A program made the position numbers and the translations under genes. 53,276 nt of DNA from an uncultured Acetatifactor sp. (GTDB lineage: Bacteria > Bacillota > Clostridia > Lachnospirales > Lachnospiraceae), in NCBI GenBank assembly GCA_910584435.1, contig CAJUAP010000028.1, positions 1 through 53,276 of the forward strand, read 5' to 3'. The notes beneath the pieces are model-generated. The model did no database searches, had not been told where the DNA came from, and saw only the letters and a program-made list of their open reading frames with translations. Of this stretch, positions 17,719-26,199 are shown one piece after another (positions within the stretch are counted from its first letter, which is position 1; the number at the start of each line of letters is the position of its first letter).

Positions 17719-18126
17719 TTGAATCAGCCGCACCGCACAGCAAACAGAAATGCCCTGGGATTCTCAGTACTGCTCCTGGTGCTTTTACTCGGCAGTATCA
17801 TTGCCTTACTGCTTCCGCAGAAAGCGCCTGAAGGGTATATTGCAGAAATCTACCAATCCGGCATACGAATCCATAGCTTATCCCTCTCCGATGTACAGGA
17901 AAGCTACACCTTTACCATCGAAGACGGGAACGGACATGTCAACGAGATTGAGGTCCGGCCAGACAGTATCGGTATTGTTTCGGCCAGCTGCCCTGACAAG
18001 CTCTGTGTAAAACAGGGGTTTATCACCGACTCCAGACTCCCTGTAACCTGCCTTCCGAATAAAATTGTCATCTGGCTGCGGCCTGCCTCCGATGCCGACA
18101 GCGAACCTGATATTATTACCTATTGA
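17719..18126 (+). CDS. NusG domain II protein (EetA-like)
   Basis: About 135 residues. One membrane segment (LGFSVLLLVLLLGSIIALLL) is followed by a small exported beta domain with SGIRIHSLSLSD, IEVRPDSIGIVSASCPDKLC and CLPNKIVIWL, the usual pattern of NusG domain II proteins. This domain occurs in EetA of Gram-positive extracellular electron transfer loci. The TTG at 17719 has AAGAGG 7 nt upstream; the ATG at 17701 lies ahead of that site and has none. It is followed closely by a Gx transporter, the EetB-like partner. Confidence 0.8.
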   Translation: MNQPHRTANRNALGFSVLLLVLLLGSIIALLLPQKAPEGYIAEIYQSGIRIHSLSLSDVQESYTFTIEDGNGHVNEIEVRPDSIGIVSASCPDKLCVKQGFITDSRLPVTCLPNKIVIWLRPASDADSEPDIITY

Positions 18127-18160
18127 ACCTGCATTTCACAATCATCCAAAGGAGTTTTCC

Positions 18161-18658
18161 ATGTCCACGAAAAAACTGACCCTCTTAGCGCTTTTCACCA
18201 CCATATCCCTTGCCGTCTACGCCATAGAAAGCGCGATTCCTCCCCTGGTTCCCCTGCCGGGGATTAAATTAGGGCTTGCAAATATTGTTACGCTGATTCT
18301 TCTGGAACACTATTCTCTCCGTGATGCCCTGTCTGTACTGCTGGCAAGAATCTTACTCTCCGCCCTGTTGTTCGGCCAGGCCATGTCACTGGTTTACAGC
18401 CTGGCAGGAGGCATTGCCAGCCTGTTCGTCATGGCATTTACCATGAAACTACTGTCAAAACGGTTCTCCTTCCTCACAGGCGCCATGGGCGGTATCTCCC
18501 ACAATCTGGGCCAATTGGCAGTGGCTTTTGCGGTAACTGCAGCTCCCGGCGTCCTGAGTCTTCTGCCCTTCTTCCTCATCAGCGGAATCCTTGCCGGACT
18601 ATTCACCGGATTCTGTGCAGGTGCCGTCGGCAGATACCTGATACCGCATCTGCGGTAA
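18161..18658 (+). CDS. Gx transporter family membrane protein (EetB / HepS-like)
   Basis: A 165-residue integral membrane protein with about five hydrophobic segments, starting KLTLLALFTTISLAVYAIES, then PLVPLPGIKLGLANIVTL and GGISHNLGQLAVAF. This is the Gx transporter family, also annotated heptaprenyl diphosphate synthase component I. In electron transfer loci the homologue is EetB. AAAGGAG lies 6 nt before the ATG. It follows the NusG-II gene by 34 nt, so the pair is an operon opposite apbE. Confidence 0.88.
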   Translation: MSTKKLTLLALFTTISLAVYAIESAIPPLVPLPGIKLGLANIVTLILLEHYSLRDALSVLLARILLSALLFGQAMSLVYSLAGGIASLFVMAFTMKLLSKRFSFLTGAMGGISHNLGQLAVAFAVTAAPGVLSLLPFFLISGILAGLFTGFCAGAVGRYLIPHLR

Positions 18659-18683
18659 AACAGGAACTAACGCCATCCTCTCT

Positions 18684-19514
18684 TCAGTGAAGCGAATGTA
18701 ACAGCTCCCTGACTGTTCTCCCTGTGGCCGGATGACGCCAATAGGGGGCTATGGTATTCAAAGGCTTTAGAACAAATAACCGATTCTCCAGATCAGGATG
18801 CGGAATGACCAAATCTTCACTTTCGTAGCATATCCTGTCATAAAATAAAATATCCAAATCCAATGTCCTCGGCCCCCAGTGTATGATTCTTTCCCTCCCT
18901 GCCCCCTGCTCAATCTCATGCAATACTTCCAGCAGTTCTTCCGGGCCAAGAAGCGTCTCTATCTCCAAAGCGCCGTTTAGAAAATCCTCCTGTTCCACCC
19001 CACCATAGGGTTCTGTGACAATGTATTCCGAAACCTGTTTTACCTCGATTTCAGGATGTGCGCCCAGCGCCGCCACGGCATCGGATAAATATTTCCGCCT
19101 GTCCCCCATATTGGAGCCGATGCCAAGATAAGCCTTATGCCATCTTCTGTGCACTTTCAATGACACCGCCTTAAAGGGCAGGCCGATGGGTGCGGAAGGC
19201 TTCACAATTTCCAGATCCAGAGCCGCCAGCATCTGATACCTCAATAAGATAGCGGCGGAGAGCTTCCAGGCCACCGCTTCCAGCAGCAGACAGGTATTTT
19301 CCCCCATCCAGCTATTTATGAAATGACATACCTCTCCGTAATCCACCGTGTTCCCAAGTACATCGGATTTTCCTGCCCCGTGTGTATCCAGGTACAGAAT
19401 TCCATTGACATAAAATGTCTGTCCGTCTCTTGTCTCTTCCGGGTATACACCATGATGTGCAAATATTTCCAGCCCGTCAATATGAATCTCATCCTGTGCC
19501 CATTCCGAATACAT
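18684..19514 (-). CDS. folBK: Dihydroneopterin aldolase / HPPK fusion
   Basis: Two consecutive folate steps in one chain of 276 residues. Residues 1-120 are FolB: IHIDGLEIFAHHGVYPEETRDG with the catalytic Tyr/Glu region, and NTVDYGEVCHFI. Residues 123-276 are FolK: AYLGIGSNMGDRRKYL, TEPYGGVEQEDFLNGALEI, GPRTLDLDILFYD (the metal-binding DxD) and IPHPDLENRLFVLKPL. The ATG at 19514 has AAGGAAG 8 nt upstream. Last gene of the folC-folE-HD-folP-folBK operon. Confidence 0.95.
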   Translation of the reverse strand: MYSEWAQDEIHIDGLEIFAHHGVYPEETRDGQTFYVNGILYLDTHGAGKSDVLGNTVDYGEVCHFINSWMGENTCLLLEAVAWKLSAAILLRYQMLAALDLEIVKPSAPIGLPFKAVSLKVHRRWHKAYLGIGSNMGDRRKYLSDAVAALGAHPEIEVKQVSEYIVTEPYGGVEQEDFLNGALEIETLLGPEELLEVLHEIEQGAGRERIIHWGPRTLDLDILFYDRICYESEDLVIPHPDLENRLFVLKPLNTIAPYWRHPATGRTVRELLHSLH

Positions 19515-19575
19515 TTTTTGTTCTTCCTTTCCAGTCATAATTCTGCTGCCGTTTTGGCCTTAGTTTTGTTTCCGA

Positions 19576-19665
19576 TCCGGTCTGCGCTTTCGTTGCGCTC
19601 CGGCCATAATCCTGCGCTCCTCCGGTCTGCGCTTTTGTTATGCTCCGGTCACAATCCTGCACTCA
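19576..19665. repeat. Two 45-bp direct repeats
   Basis: Units at 19576-19620 and 19621-19665 start TCCGGTCTGCGCTTT and share CATAATCCTGC-like ends with several mismatches. They fill most of the 200 bp between folP and folBK. No further gene is visible in that gap. Confidence 0.75.
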
Positions 19666-19715
19666 CTCCAACCAAAGGTCTGTCTGTGCTTTCTGCTGCT
19701 CACTCCTGCAGAGCA

Positions 19716-20525
19716 TCAGCCAGCCTTTAATATTGCCTCTGTCATTTTTACCGCCCGTACATTCTCTTTGATATCATGTACTCTTACGAACATACAGCCC
19801 TTCACCACTGCCAGAACAGTGGTTGCCAGAGTTCCCTCCAGTCTCTGGTCAGCGGGCAGATTCAGCGTCAGGCCAATCACAGACTTCCGGCTGCATCCAA
19901 GCAGCAGAGGATAGCCTGATTTCTTCAATTCTTCCAGCCTGTTGATGATTTCCAGATTCTGCTCATAGCTCTTGCCAAACCCCACCCCAGGATCAAGAAT
20001 CAGCTTCTCCCGTTCAATTCCGGCTTCTAGGGCCAGACGGATGCTTTCTTCCAAATCCCCGCACACCTCTGTCAGAAACGAATGGTATTCCGCCGTTCTC
20101 CGGTTGTGCATCAGGCAGCAGGGAAGCTTACTTGCCGCCGCTACAGCAGCCATCCTGCCGTCATATTTCAATCCCCATATGTCATTAATCATATCTGCTC
20201 CGGCCGTAATACCTTCCTGTGCCACCTTTGCTTTATACGTATCCAGTGAAACAGGCACATCAAAATTCTTCTTCACCGCTTCTATCACAGGCACCACTCT
20301 GGCAATTTCCTCTTCTTCCGATAGAAGCGTATAGCCGGGCCTGGTGGATTCACCACCGATATCAATGATATCCGCACCCTCCGCCAGCATTTCTTCCACA
20401 TGCCCAAGCGCCCTGTCCCGGTCATTCCACTTTCCCCCATCGGAAAAGGAATCCGGAGTTACATTCAAGATTCCCATAACATACGTATGGCCCTGCACGT
20501 CAAATTCTCTGTTTCCAATCTTCAT
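19716..20525 (-). CDS. folP: Dihydropteroate synthase
   Basis: Condenses 6-hydroxymethyl-dihydropterin diphosphate with p-aminobenzoate; the sulfonamide target. A TIM barrel of 269 residues with the family signatures VMGILNVTPDSFSDGGKW, GADIIDIGGESTRPG, PVSLDTYKAKVA, MINDIWG, CLMHNR, LDPGVGFGKS, LLGCSRKSVIG and VRVHDIKEN. The ATG at 20525 follows GAGGGTGTGAGG; longer starts overlap the upstream gene and lack a site. It lies 54 nt after the HD gene. Confidence 0.96.
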   Translation of the reverse strand: MKIGNREFDVQGHTYVMGILNVTPDSFSDGGKWNDRDRALGHVEEMLAEGADIIDIGGESTRPGYTLLSEEEEIARVVPVIEAVKKNFDVPVSLDTYKAKVAQEGITAGADMINDIWGLKYDGRMAAVAAASKLPCCLMHNRRTAEYHSFLTEVCGDLEESIRLALEAGIEREKLILDPGVGFGKSYEQNLEIINRLEELKKSGYPLLLGCSRKSVIGLTLNLPADQRLEGTLATTVLAVVKGCMFVRVHDIKENVRAVKMTEAILKAG

Positions 20526-20579
20526 CCTCACACCCTCTATCTGCTGCATTCTGCATCCATCCGGCTCTCTGCCCATCGT

Positions 20580-21062
20580 TCAATACAAAATGGTCTGATT
20601 CTTCCGCCCTTCCTTCCAGTTACAGTCCCTCTGTACCTTACAGCAGAAACATGGACGGCTTGCCTTATCCGCACGATACAGAATGCCCCGCAGACTTCTC
20701 TCTCCGGCTGCAGAACCGTCCCTGTGGCTGGCAATGGCCTCCACAATCGCTGCAATCTCACTTTCATCAAAACCACAGTCTCCTAAAATCTGCGGTGCCA
20801 GCTGCGCACTGGCCTTTTCATGGGGAATCTGGTCGGAATACTGTAAATGTTTCCCTATATCATGCAGCAGCGCCGCACCATAGAGCAGTTCCTCTTCTAT
20901 CCCCACACCCTCTTCCAGATTTATGATTCTGCCAATCCGCGCCACATCCAGAAAATGCGCCAGATTATGTCTGCAGAAGAGCCTGTCCGCTTCCAGTTCC
21001 ATATTTTTATGCAGATGTTCCTGAAACTCCCTGTGATTTAATATCCTGTCAATTCTCTCCAT
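20580..21062 (-). CDS. HD-domain hydrolase with C-terminal cysteine cluster
   Basis: A 160-residue HD-superfamily protein. Metal ligands are seen as His32/His36, the HD pair His67-Asp68 (LLHDIGKHLQ), His81 (HEKAS), His113 (ASHRDG) and Asp132. A C-terminal cluster Cys138-x-Cys-Cys-x4-Cys could bind a further metal. It sits between folE and folP. The pathway needs a dihydroneopterin triphosphate pyrophosphatase and no Nudix gene is in the operon, so that role is a reasonable guess, not shown. Similar HD genes occur in clostridial fol operons. Confidence 0.82.
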   Translation of the reverse strand: MERIDRILNHREFQEHLHKNMELEADRLFCRHNLAHFLDVARIGRIINLEEGVGIEEELLYGAALLHDIGKHLQYSDQIPHEKASAQLAPQILGDCGFDESEIAAIVEAIASHRDGSAAGERSLRGILYRADKASRPCFCCKVQRDCNWKEGRKNQTILY

Positions 21063-21173
21063 CCCGACACCAGCCCTTTCTCATCACATCCACAGCATCA
21101 CTTCTCTTTTCTATGACATTCCTGACCGTTCCTGCACGTCACTGATGACATTCCCCGCCATTCCAGCTCTTTT

Positions 21174-21734
21174 CTACGGCATCCTTATCATTTGCAGCAC
21201 CTTTTCCTGCAGCGGGGCATTATCCTCAAACACACCTCGGGCCGCGATGGTAATTGTCCTGCTGCCCGGCTTCTTGATACCCCGCATGGTCATACACATA
21301 TGCTCTGCTTCCAGCACTGCCATTACACCCTGGGGCGCAAGATGCGTCATAATTGCATCCGCAATCTGTCCTGTCATCTGTTCCTGTATCTGAAGCCTTC
21401 TGGCATACGCTTCCACCACCCTTGCCAGTTTGCTTAAGCCCAGCACCTTTCCCTGCGGAAGATAGGCAATATGCGCTTTCCCGTAAAACGGCAGCATATG
21501 ATGCTCACACATGGAATAGAATCCAATATCCTTTTCCAGCACCATCTCATTGTGCTCCACTGCAAATACCTTAGACAACGGCTCGGACACATCCGCATCC
21601 ATTCCGGCGAAAATCTCCGTATACATCCTGGCAACTCTGTCCGGCGTTCCTAACAGCCCCTCGCGCTCAGGGTTCTCACCTGCTCCTTCCAAAAGCAGCC
21701 TCACCGCTTCCCTGATTTTATCCTGATCTACCAT
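21174..21734 (-). CDS. folE: GTP cyclohydrolase I
   Basis: Converts GTP to 7,8-dihydroneopterin triphosphate, the first folate step. 186 residues. Zinc and catalytic motifs are present: MCEHHMLPFYGKAHIAYLP (Cys and two His), GLSKLARVVEAYARRLQIQE, and AEHMCMTMRGIKKPGS with the third zinc Cys; ENPEREGLLGTPDRVARMY begins the fold. The ATG at 21734 has AAGGAAG 9 nt upstream. The spacing to folC is 79 nt and to the HD gene 111 nt. Confidence 0.97.
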   Translation of the reverse strand: MVDQDKIREAVRLLLEGAGENPEREGLLGTPDRVARMYTEIFAGMDADVSEPLSKVFAVEHNEMVLEKDIGFYSMCEHHMLPFYGKAHIAYLPQGKVLGLSKLARVVEAYARRLQIQEQMTGQIADAIMTHLAPQGVMAVLEAEHMCMTMRGIKKPGSRTITIAARGVFEDNAPLQEKVLQMIRMP

Positions 21735-21813
21735 TTCATTCCGCTTCCTTTCCCATCCCGGTTCCAATACACATCCGCCTTCCGGCTTCTGTCATCTGTC
21801 GGACATCCTCACA

Positions 21814-23112
21814 CTACCTTCGGCCCCGGTTCTTCTTCTCAACAATCTTCATCAGCCTCCCCAGAAAAGCCAGGGAACCAAACGCAACAATCACATCCTC
21901 CGGCTTCGCCAGCAGATAACTCATCTCCACCGCTTCCTCCAGACTGTCAGCCGCTGTCACCTTCGGATGCACCAGGGCAATCTCCCTCGCCAGTTCATAT
22001 GCCGGTAATGCCCTCGGATTCTCCGGCGCGGCAATCGTTATGATCTGATCTGCCAGCCCATGTGTCAGCCTGATCATCTTCTCATACTCCTTATCCCTGA
22101 ATACCCCCATTATATAGATAATTCTGCGATTTGTAAAATAAAATTCCAGGGACTGCGCCAATCGCCTTGCCGCATCCTCATTATGCGCACCATCCACAAT
22201 AAAATAAGGCTTCCTGCCGACCACCGTAAACCGCCCCGGCCATTTCACTTCCGCAAACCCCTTCCGCAGCTTCTGTACTTCCACAGGAAATCCCCTATTT
22301 CCAAGAATATTCAAAGCTTCCAGCGCCAAAACTGCATTCTCAATTTGATACTGCCCTGCCAAAGCTATCTCAAGACTCTTCAGTTCCTTATAATCAAAGT
22401 ACTGCTTCTCCAGACCATAGCGCACATGCTTTGCCGCGCCCCCGTCGGCAGCCGTCAGCGGACAATCCAGCGCCCTGGCCCTTCCTTCAATGACCTCCAT
22501 CACTTCCGGCTTCTGCTTCACAGTCACCACGGCACAGCCCTTTTTGAATATACCCGCCTTTTGAGCCGCAATTTCTTCCAATGTCCCCCCCAGAAATTTC
22601 ATATGATCCATGCTGATAGATGCTATCACTGCCACGTTCGTATTTTCAATCACATTAGTACTGTCGAACGTTCCTCCCATACCTGCTTCCAACACCGCAA
22701 TATCGCATTTTTTTTCCTGAAAATACAGAAAACCCAGTGCCGTCTCCATCTCAAAAGCTGTGGGATGGGGCAATCCGTCCGCCACCATCTTCTCACAGAC
22801 CTTTATGATGCGCTCCATATTCCAGCAGAGCGATTCCCTGGTAATCATATGATCATTTACCTGAATCCGCTCTCTATATTCAAAAATAACCGGAGAGACA
22901 AATCTGCCGACCCGGTATCCGCCGCATTTTAAAACTGATGAAATATACGCAGAAGCAGACCCCTTCCCATTCGTTCCCGCAATATGTACAAACTGCAGAT
23001 CCTTCTGAGGTTCTCCCAGCCGTCTGCACAGCTCCCGGATACTGTCTAATCCCGGCACTATGCCCAGACCGCTGATTTTCTCCATATACTCCATCACTTC
23101 TCTTTCCTTCAT
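21814..23112 (-). CDS. folC: Folylpolyglutamate / dihydrofolate synthase
   Basis: Mur-ligase-fold enzyme that adds glutamate to dihydropteroate and to folates. 432 residues. P-loop VHIAGTNGKGSASAYISSVL, then TAFEMETALGF, EAGMGGTFDSTNVI, SMDHMKFLGGTLEEIAAQKAG in order with the usual carbamylated Lys region, and the C-terminal VDGAHNEDAARRL. The ATG at 23112 has AAGGAG 6 nt upstream; the longer frame to 23184 lacks a site. First gene of the folate operon. Confidence 0.96.
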   Translation of the reverse strand: MKEREVMEYMEKISGLGIVPGLDSIRELCRRLGEPQKDLQFVHIAGTNGKGSASAYISSVLKCGGYRVGRFVSPVIFEYRERIQVNDHMITRESLCWNMERIIKVCEKMVADGLPHPTAFEMETALGFLYFQEKKCDIAVLEAGMGGTFDSTNVIENTNVAVIASISMDHMKFLGGTLEEIAAQKAGIFKKGCAVVTVKQKPEVMEVIEGRARALDCPLTAADGGAAKHVRYGLEKQYFDYKELKSLEIALAGQYQIENAVLALEALNILGNRGFPVEVQKLRKGFAEVKWPGRFTVVGRKPYFIVDGAHNEDAARRLAQSLEFYFTNRRIIYIMGVFRDKEYEKMIRLTHGLADQIITIAAPENPRALPAYELAREIALVHPKVTAADSLEEAVEMSYLLAKPEDVIVAFGSLAFLGRLMKIVEKKNRGRR

Positions 23113-23309
23113 CCGTTTCTCCTTCATAATAACACTCTGCGTACTCTCACATCCTCTCATACCATAACGGCACAGACACTCCATGAAAAAATGCAGAAAC
23201 GCTGATAATTTCTGTCTTTATGGCAATACTATTACAACAGCTTCAGGCCTCTGATGCTGCCGGGAATACAGCATCATTCGGCAAACAAGACCCCTAAAGG
23301 AGCATTCTC

Positions 23310-23795
23310 ATGAAACACAATATCATTTCCTTCGTCAAAAACTTTTTCAAATGCGGCCTGACAGGCTGGTGCATGGAAATCATTTTTACTGCCATAGATG
23401 CCCTGCGCCGGAGAGATATGACCCTCATGGGCAATACTTCCCTCTGGATGTTTCCCATCTATGGCCTCGCCGCCATTCTGTCCCCCATCGGCAGACTGCT
23501 TCAGGGGAAAAAGGCCTGGATACGCGGCCTGACGTATATGAATCTCATCTTCTCCATAGAATATGTCAGCGGCCGACTGCTCAAAAAACACAAACTCTGT
23601 CCGTGGGATTACGGCCGCAGTCCATGGAATATCGATCGTGTCATCCGCCTTGATTTTGCCCCCTTCTGGTTCGGTGCCGGCCTTGTGTTTGAACATATCC
23701 TTACTGCTGAATCGGCTGTTCGGAATCCTGTCTGCGCTTCTTCATCTGCTTCATCAGCACATGATAAGCCAGCCACAGAAACACACCGGCAGTAA
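23310..23795 (+). CDS. CmpB-like putative ABC transporter permease
   Basis: About 160 residues. The first 130 follow the PF06541 (ABC_trans_CmpB) pattern: NFFKCGLTGWCMEIIFTAID, MGNTSLWMFPIYGLAAIL, GLTYMNLIFSIEYVSG, CPWDYGRSPWNIDRVIRLDFA, PFWFGAGLVFEHIL, with three or four membrane segments. The family normally ends about here. The remaining 30 residues (after TAESAVRNP) are read from the antisense of the MATE gene end, giving a 95-bp convergent overlap. AAAGGAG lies 7 nt before the ATG. Function unknown. Confidence 0.8.
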   Translation: MKHNIISFVKNFFKCGLTGWCMEIIFTAIDALRRRDMTLMGNTSLWMFPIYGLAAILSPIGRLLQGKKAWIRGLTYMNLIFSIEYVSGRLLKKHKLCPWDYGRSPWNIDRVIRLDFAPFWFGAGLVFEHILTAESAVRNPVCASSSASSAHDKPATETHRQ

Positions 23796-25062
23796 GCCAT
23801 GCGCCCACATTTGCCAGACAGACCCCGGTATAACTCATCAACTTCGCCGCCACAAATGCCAATACACTCCGGCTGACCAACTCCACCACACCGCCCATCA
23901 TCGGCATAAAGCCATATCCACAGCCCTGCAGCGCATTCCTGAATATAAAGATCATGCCCAGCGGAATAAAAAATGCACCGCATACCCCTATATATATTTT
24001 TGCATACCCGGTAAGCATGTCAATATTCTCACTGGCAAACAGAGGAATAATACAGGGCAGTGCTGCATAAATGACACCATAGATTACCACCGCATAGACG
24101 GCGGACATAATATTTGCCCACTTTACCCCCTTTTGTATACGGTTCAGATCATTGATACCCCTGTTCTGGGCACAATAAGTAGCCATTGTAACTCCCATTG
24201 CTGCAAAAGGCTGCGTTACAAGCTGTTCCACCTTGCAGGATACGGAATAGGAAGCCACTGCCATGGACCCTAACAGGTTCAGCGCCGACTGCACCAGAAT
24301 CGTTCCCACCGCCGTAATGGAAAACTGTAATGCCATGGGAATCCCCACAGATAACTGATTCTTCACGCACTGCTGCTCCAGCTTAAAATGCGCTCTGCCC
24401 ACATGCAGCGCCGGTACTGCTCTCACTATATATATCAGGCACAACACCCCTGACAGTCCTTGCGAAGCCACCGTTGCTGCGGCTGCTCCCCCCACACCCA
24501 TATTGCCATACACAATCAGCACATAGTCCAGTACAATATTGACTATGGAAGAGATAAACAGCAGTACCAGGGGCACTACACTGTTGCCAATGGCACGCAG
24601 AATACTCGCCTGCAGATTATATAGCACATTACAGCAGATGCCCACGCAGATCACCATCAGATACTGCCTGGACATTGCAAAAATATCTTCCGGGGTATTC
24701 ATCCATCCAAGCAGCGTATCCATACCGGCCATACTGACTGCCGTCATGATGACTGTCACAAACACCGACAGAATCACCGCACTGCCAATGCTTTTCTTCA
24801 TTCCCTCCCTGTCGCCTGCCCCAAAGCGCTGGGCAGTCATAACGGTAAATCCGGTTGTCAGCCCCTGGGTGAACCCCAGAATCAAAAACACCACGGAGCC
24901 TGTGGCTCCCACTGCCGCCAGCGCATTCATACCGACAAAACGCCCTACAATAATGGTGTCCGCCATATTGTAGAGCTGTTGAAAAATGTTGCCTATTATA
25001 ATCGGGATAATAAACCTTGCAATCAGCTTTGCCGGCGATCCCTTTGTCATATCCAATTCCAT
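23701..25062 (-). CDS. MATE-family multidrug/metabolite exporter
   Basis: A 453-residue membrane transporter with about 12 helices in two pseudo-repeats. The first repeat has KLIARFIIPIIIGNIFQQL, YNMADTIIVGRFVG and AVGATGSVVFLILGFTQGL; the second starts near QLSVGIPMALQFSITAVG and includes PFAAMGVTMATYCAQNRG. This is the NorM/DinF-like MATE fold driven by Na+ or H+. The start ATG at 25062 has AGGAG 8 nt upstream. Its last 95 bp overlap the CmpB-like gene tail to tail. Substrate unknown. Confidence 0.93.
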   Translation of the reverse strand: MELDMTKGSPAKLIARFIIPIIIGNIFQQLYNMADTIIVGRFVGMNALAAVGATGSVVFLILGFTQGLTTGFTVMTAQRFGAGDREGMKKSIGSAVILSVFVTVIMTAVSMAGMDTLLGWMNTPEDIFAMSRQYLMVICVGICCNVLYNLQASILRAIGNSVVPLVLLFISSIVNIVLDYVLIVYGNMGVGGAAAATVASQGLSGVLCLIYIVRAVPALHVGRAHFKLEQQCVKNQLSVGIPMALQFSITAVGTILVQSALNLLGSMAVASYSVSCKVEQLVTQPFAAMGVTMATYCAQNRGINDLNRIQKGVKWANIMSAVYAVVIYGVIYAALPCIIPLFASENIDMLTGYAKIYIGVCGAFFIPLGMIFIFRNALQGCGYGFMPMMGGVVELVSRSVLAFVAAKLMSYTGVCLANVGAWLTAGVFLWLAYHVLMKQMKKRRQDSEQPIQQ

Positions 25063-25214
25063 ATTCTTCACTCCTATGCCAGTCCCAAAGCAGCCAACAC
25101 TGCTTCAGCGGGCAATCCCTGTAAAAGCGGACTGCCGGTTCCGCGAAACGGCATTGACACCTTCCGGCACCAATGAGGCTCTGTCTGCAATTGCACCTTC
25201 AGGCAATAAAGAAA

Positions 25215-25580
25215 TCAATCGTTATCCTCCGCCCCGCCGGCGCCAATATCCAGCATGTTCACAGTGCGGCGTTTCAGCCTGGCCTCTTCGGACTGCTTCA
25301 GGATATAATCCTTAATCTCCCTGGAATGCTTAATATGCCTCAATACCAGCTGCGAATGTGTAATGTCCCCGGTAAAGCAGGTCACTGTGCCCAGGCCGAA
25401 CATTTTCTCTCCCAGACTGGCGCTGTGCTGCACATCCTGCACTTTGTACATGTAGCAGTCATTCTCCACCGTCTTAAAAAGTCCTTCATCCATTGTAATC
25501 ATGTCTTCTTTAATAAAATACTTGGTAAAAGTAAAAGGAAGCCCAAAAAATACCCATCGTTTTCTTTCTACATACTCCAT
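25215..25580 (-). CDS. Bacterial PH-domain protein
   Basis: A 121-residue protein with one bacterial pleckstrin-homology domain (bPH2 type): KRWVFFGLPFTFTKYFIKED, MITMDEGLFKTVENDCYMYKVQDVQ, FGLGTVTCFTGD, LVLRHIKHSREIKDYILKQ. The C-terminal 25 residues are charged. No membrane segment is seen except a mild hydrophobic stretch at the start. Such domains bind peptides or lipids; its partner is unknown. It lies upstream of the MATE gene on the same strand, 150 bp away. Confidence 0.75.
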   Translation of the reverse strand: MEYVERKRWVFFGLPFTFTKYFIKEDMITMDEGLFKTVENDCYMYKVQDVQHSASLGEKMFGLGTVTCFTGDITHSQLVLRHIKHSREIKDYILKQSEEARLKRRTVNMLDIGAGGAEDND

Positions 25581-25791
25581 CTTCTCATAATCCTTTCTTC
25601 AAAATACTTTTCTGCTGTTCAAAATCCCTTTCCTCCCATGAAATACACCTGTGCATGCAGCACTCTTATTTCTGAACATTGCCCTATCACACTCTTCCCA
25701 TTATAATCGAATATACTGCCATATGCAAGTAATTCAGCGATAATAATTTTTGTCCGTTTTTTGTCTTACTTCTTTAAATTTTATTATTGCT

Positions 25792-25859
25792 ACATTGTTT
25801 TTTATCATTGCTGCATTAAATTTTTACTATACAACATTGTTTTTTATCATTGCAGCATT
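25792..25859. repeat. AT-rich 26-bp direct repeat, period 42
   Basis: ACATTGTTTTTTATCATTGC followed by TGCATT or AGCATT occurs at 25792-25817 and 25834-25859. It lies in a gene-free stretch (25581-26199) that also holds a promoter and a hairpin described separately. Confidence 0.6.
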
Positions 25860-25890
25860 GTTTTTTTATATTTGTACATGGTTCTGTCCC

Positions 25891-25919
25891 TTGTAATCAT
25901 AAGACAAACAATGTATAAT
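25891..25919 (+). promoter_or_regulatory. Orphan sigma-A-type promoter
   Basis: TTGTAA (25891-25896) and TATAAT (25914-25919) with a 17-bp spacer. No gene on the plus strand follows within 7 kb except antisense to known genes, so it may drive a short RNA. Confidence 0.6.
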
Positions 25920-25925
25920 GAAGAC

Positions 25926-26111
25926 GTGAGATAAATACACCTGCAGGAAGTTATGATTCTCTCCACAAATCGGAAGCATGCGGAATAACCGTAAATATGC
26001 ATGGCAGCGGAAAAGTATTTACATGTTCTGCATTAAATTCTATCTGGATGAAATGCAGCCTCTTTCCTGAGACAGCACAAGAGGGAACAGCACTTTCCAC
26101 TGTTCCCTCTT
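25926..26111 (+). ncRNA. Candidate small RNA ending at a perfect hairpin
   Basis: From the promoter at 25891-25919 a transcript of about 185 nt would reach a perfect 12-bp inverted repeat (26079-26090 and 26100-26111, loop 9 nt). The hairpin could equally be the terminator of the minus-strand gene that ends at 26200. The segment holds an 11-codon ORF after AGGAAGTT (MILSTNRKHAE) and no longer convincing ORF. Not matched to a known RNA family. Confidence 0.3.
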
Positions 26112-26199
26112 ATTACGTATGACTGCATATTCACATATCCTTACACATCCGCACCCTGCTGCATTATTCACACCATTCCATACTCTCTGAAGCCGTTTT

